Source: Chloroflexota bacterium (lineage in GTDB: Bacteria; Chloroflexota; Anaerolineae; Anaerolineales; Anaerolineaceae). Taken from it: a DNA stretch of 6,307 nucleotides. The notes under the pieces were generated by a model. That model had not been told where the DNA came from. It was given only the letters and a program-made list of their open reading frames with translations, and searched no databases. Position numbers and translations under genes: made by a program. Numbering within the stretch: the stretch's first letter is position 1; each line of letters begins with the position of its first letter. Below, one piece after another: positions 5,887 through 6,307 of this stretch. The stretch lies in the NCBI GenBank assembly GCA_012800995.1, contig JAAZIH010000041.1, forward strand, positions 1 through 6,307, written 5' to 3'.

Positions 5887-6307
5887 TCACTTAATTGGAT
5901 TTCTTGTTACGGCAAAAATAACCACCTGGTCTTCAGCTTTGACCGTTTTATCTGATGTTGAGACAGGCTCAACCGCAATCAAGGTTAAATGAGTCGTCCC
6001 GTAAAACTCTAAGAAGCTCGGATCTTCTAAGCCATCACCCAGAAATAGAATCTCTTCGTAGGGATCTTCGCCCACAAGATCGATTTCCAGAACCACCTGC
6101 ACACTTCCTGCCCGATTGCACTCATTGCCAATTGGACAACGCATATCTTTAATGCGCGTCAACTTGACCGCAACATTCCCCGGCAGATAAACTTCGTTTT
6201 CTTCTTCGTCTAATCTTAAGAAAAAGTCAGAGTTGAACGGTGGTTTTTTGTTGAAAGTCATCATTTCGCCATTAGCATCATAATATGGGGACTGAATATC
6301 CGCTGAC
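5887..6307 (-). CDS. Hypothetical protein, C-terminal part (5' end outside window), possible exported beta domain
   Basis: The frame ends in TGA at 5889-5887 and stays open to the right edge, giving 139 complete codons. The ATG at 6264 has no convincing ribosome binding site, and the in-frame residues before it (ADIQSPYYDANGE) look like ordinary protein, so I read the gene as cut by the window rather than starting there. From about visible residue 27 the sequence alternates short hydrophobic strands and turns: EVYLPGNVAVKLTRI, then DMRCPIGNECNRAGSVQVVLEI with cysteines at 57 and 63, then LTLIAVEPV and QVVIFAVTRNPIK. The DxRCPxxxxC..AG pattern recalls a small beta domain in bacterial exported or lipoprotein-like hypothetical proteins, where the two cysteines could form a disulfide. 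This is from memory. A signal peptide, if any, is outside the window. Function unknown. Confidence 0.7.
   Translation of the reverse strand, partial: SADIQSPYYDANGEMMTFNKKPPFNSDFFLRLDEEENEVYLPGNVAVKLTRIKDMRCPIGNECNRAGSVQVVLEIDLVGEDPYEEILFLGDGLEDPSFLEFYGTTHLTLIAVEPVSTSDKTVKAEDQVVIFAVTRNPIK

Noticed and set aside
6262..6264. ATG at 6264 (minus strand) as a complete start of the last gene
   Set aside because: No convincing Shine-Dalgarno sequence precedes it, and the frame stays open with protein-like residues to the window edge, so truncation is more likely.

Overview
The window looks like an ordinary chromosomal stretch of a mesophilic bacterium with close to even base composition. The style of several proteins recalls Anaerolineae (Chloroflexota): the CoaE tail, the CDF transporter with an INSTSD motif, and the C-terminal domain with a DxRCPxxxxC motif. 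This is a family-resemblance judgement, not a phylogenetic result, and my confidence in it is modest. I see no mobile element, CRISPR array, rRNA, tRNA or phage gene.

Left half, plus strand (1-3521): the 3' end of a dephospho-CoA kinase gene (coaE), then tryptophanyl-tRNA synthetase (trpS), a cation diffusion facilitator (CDF) metal exporter, and a YqhD-like iron-type alcohol/aldehyde reductase. coaE, trpS and the CDF gene are closely packed (39 and 14 bp gaps). A TATAAT box between coaE and trpS may give trpS its own start. The reductase follows after 63 bp with a strong ribosome binding site, and may or may not belong to the same transcript.

Middle (3522-5462): a hairpin flanked by A and T runs at about 3549-3583 separates the plus-strand genes from a minus-strand pair. 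That pair is a YihY/BrkB-type membrane protein followed by a family 2 glycosyltransferase, joined by an ATGA stop/start overlap. The pair is probably translationally coupled and acts at the cell envelope.

Right end (5463-6307): a 35 bp divergent intergenic region separates yihY from a MazG-like nucleotide pyrophosphohydrolase gene. It appears to hold two interleaved promoters facing opposite ways. The one driving yihY has a perfect TATAAT placed so that transcription would begin at or next to the ATG, giving a leaderless message. The MazG-like gene converges, with only 2 bp between stop codons, on a gene cut by the right edge; what is visible of it is the C-terminal part of a probable all-beta protein with two cysteines.

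Most genes are core metabolism, metal homeostasis and envelope functions. I found no convincing novel multi-gene system. The observations most worth checking are the interleaved divergent promoters with a leaderless yihY, the N-D-D-D metal site of the CDF protein, and the unusually long spacer in the MazG-like enzyme.
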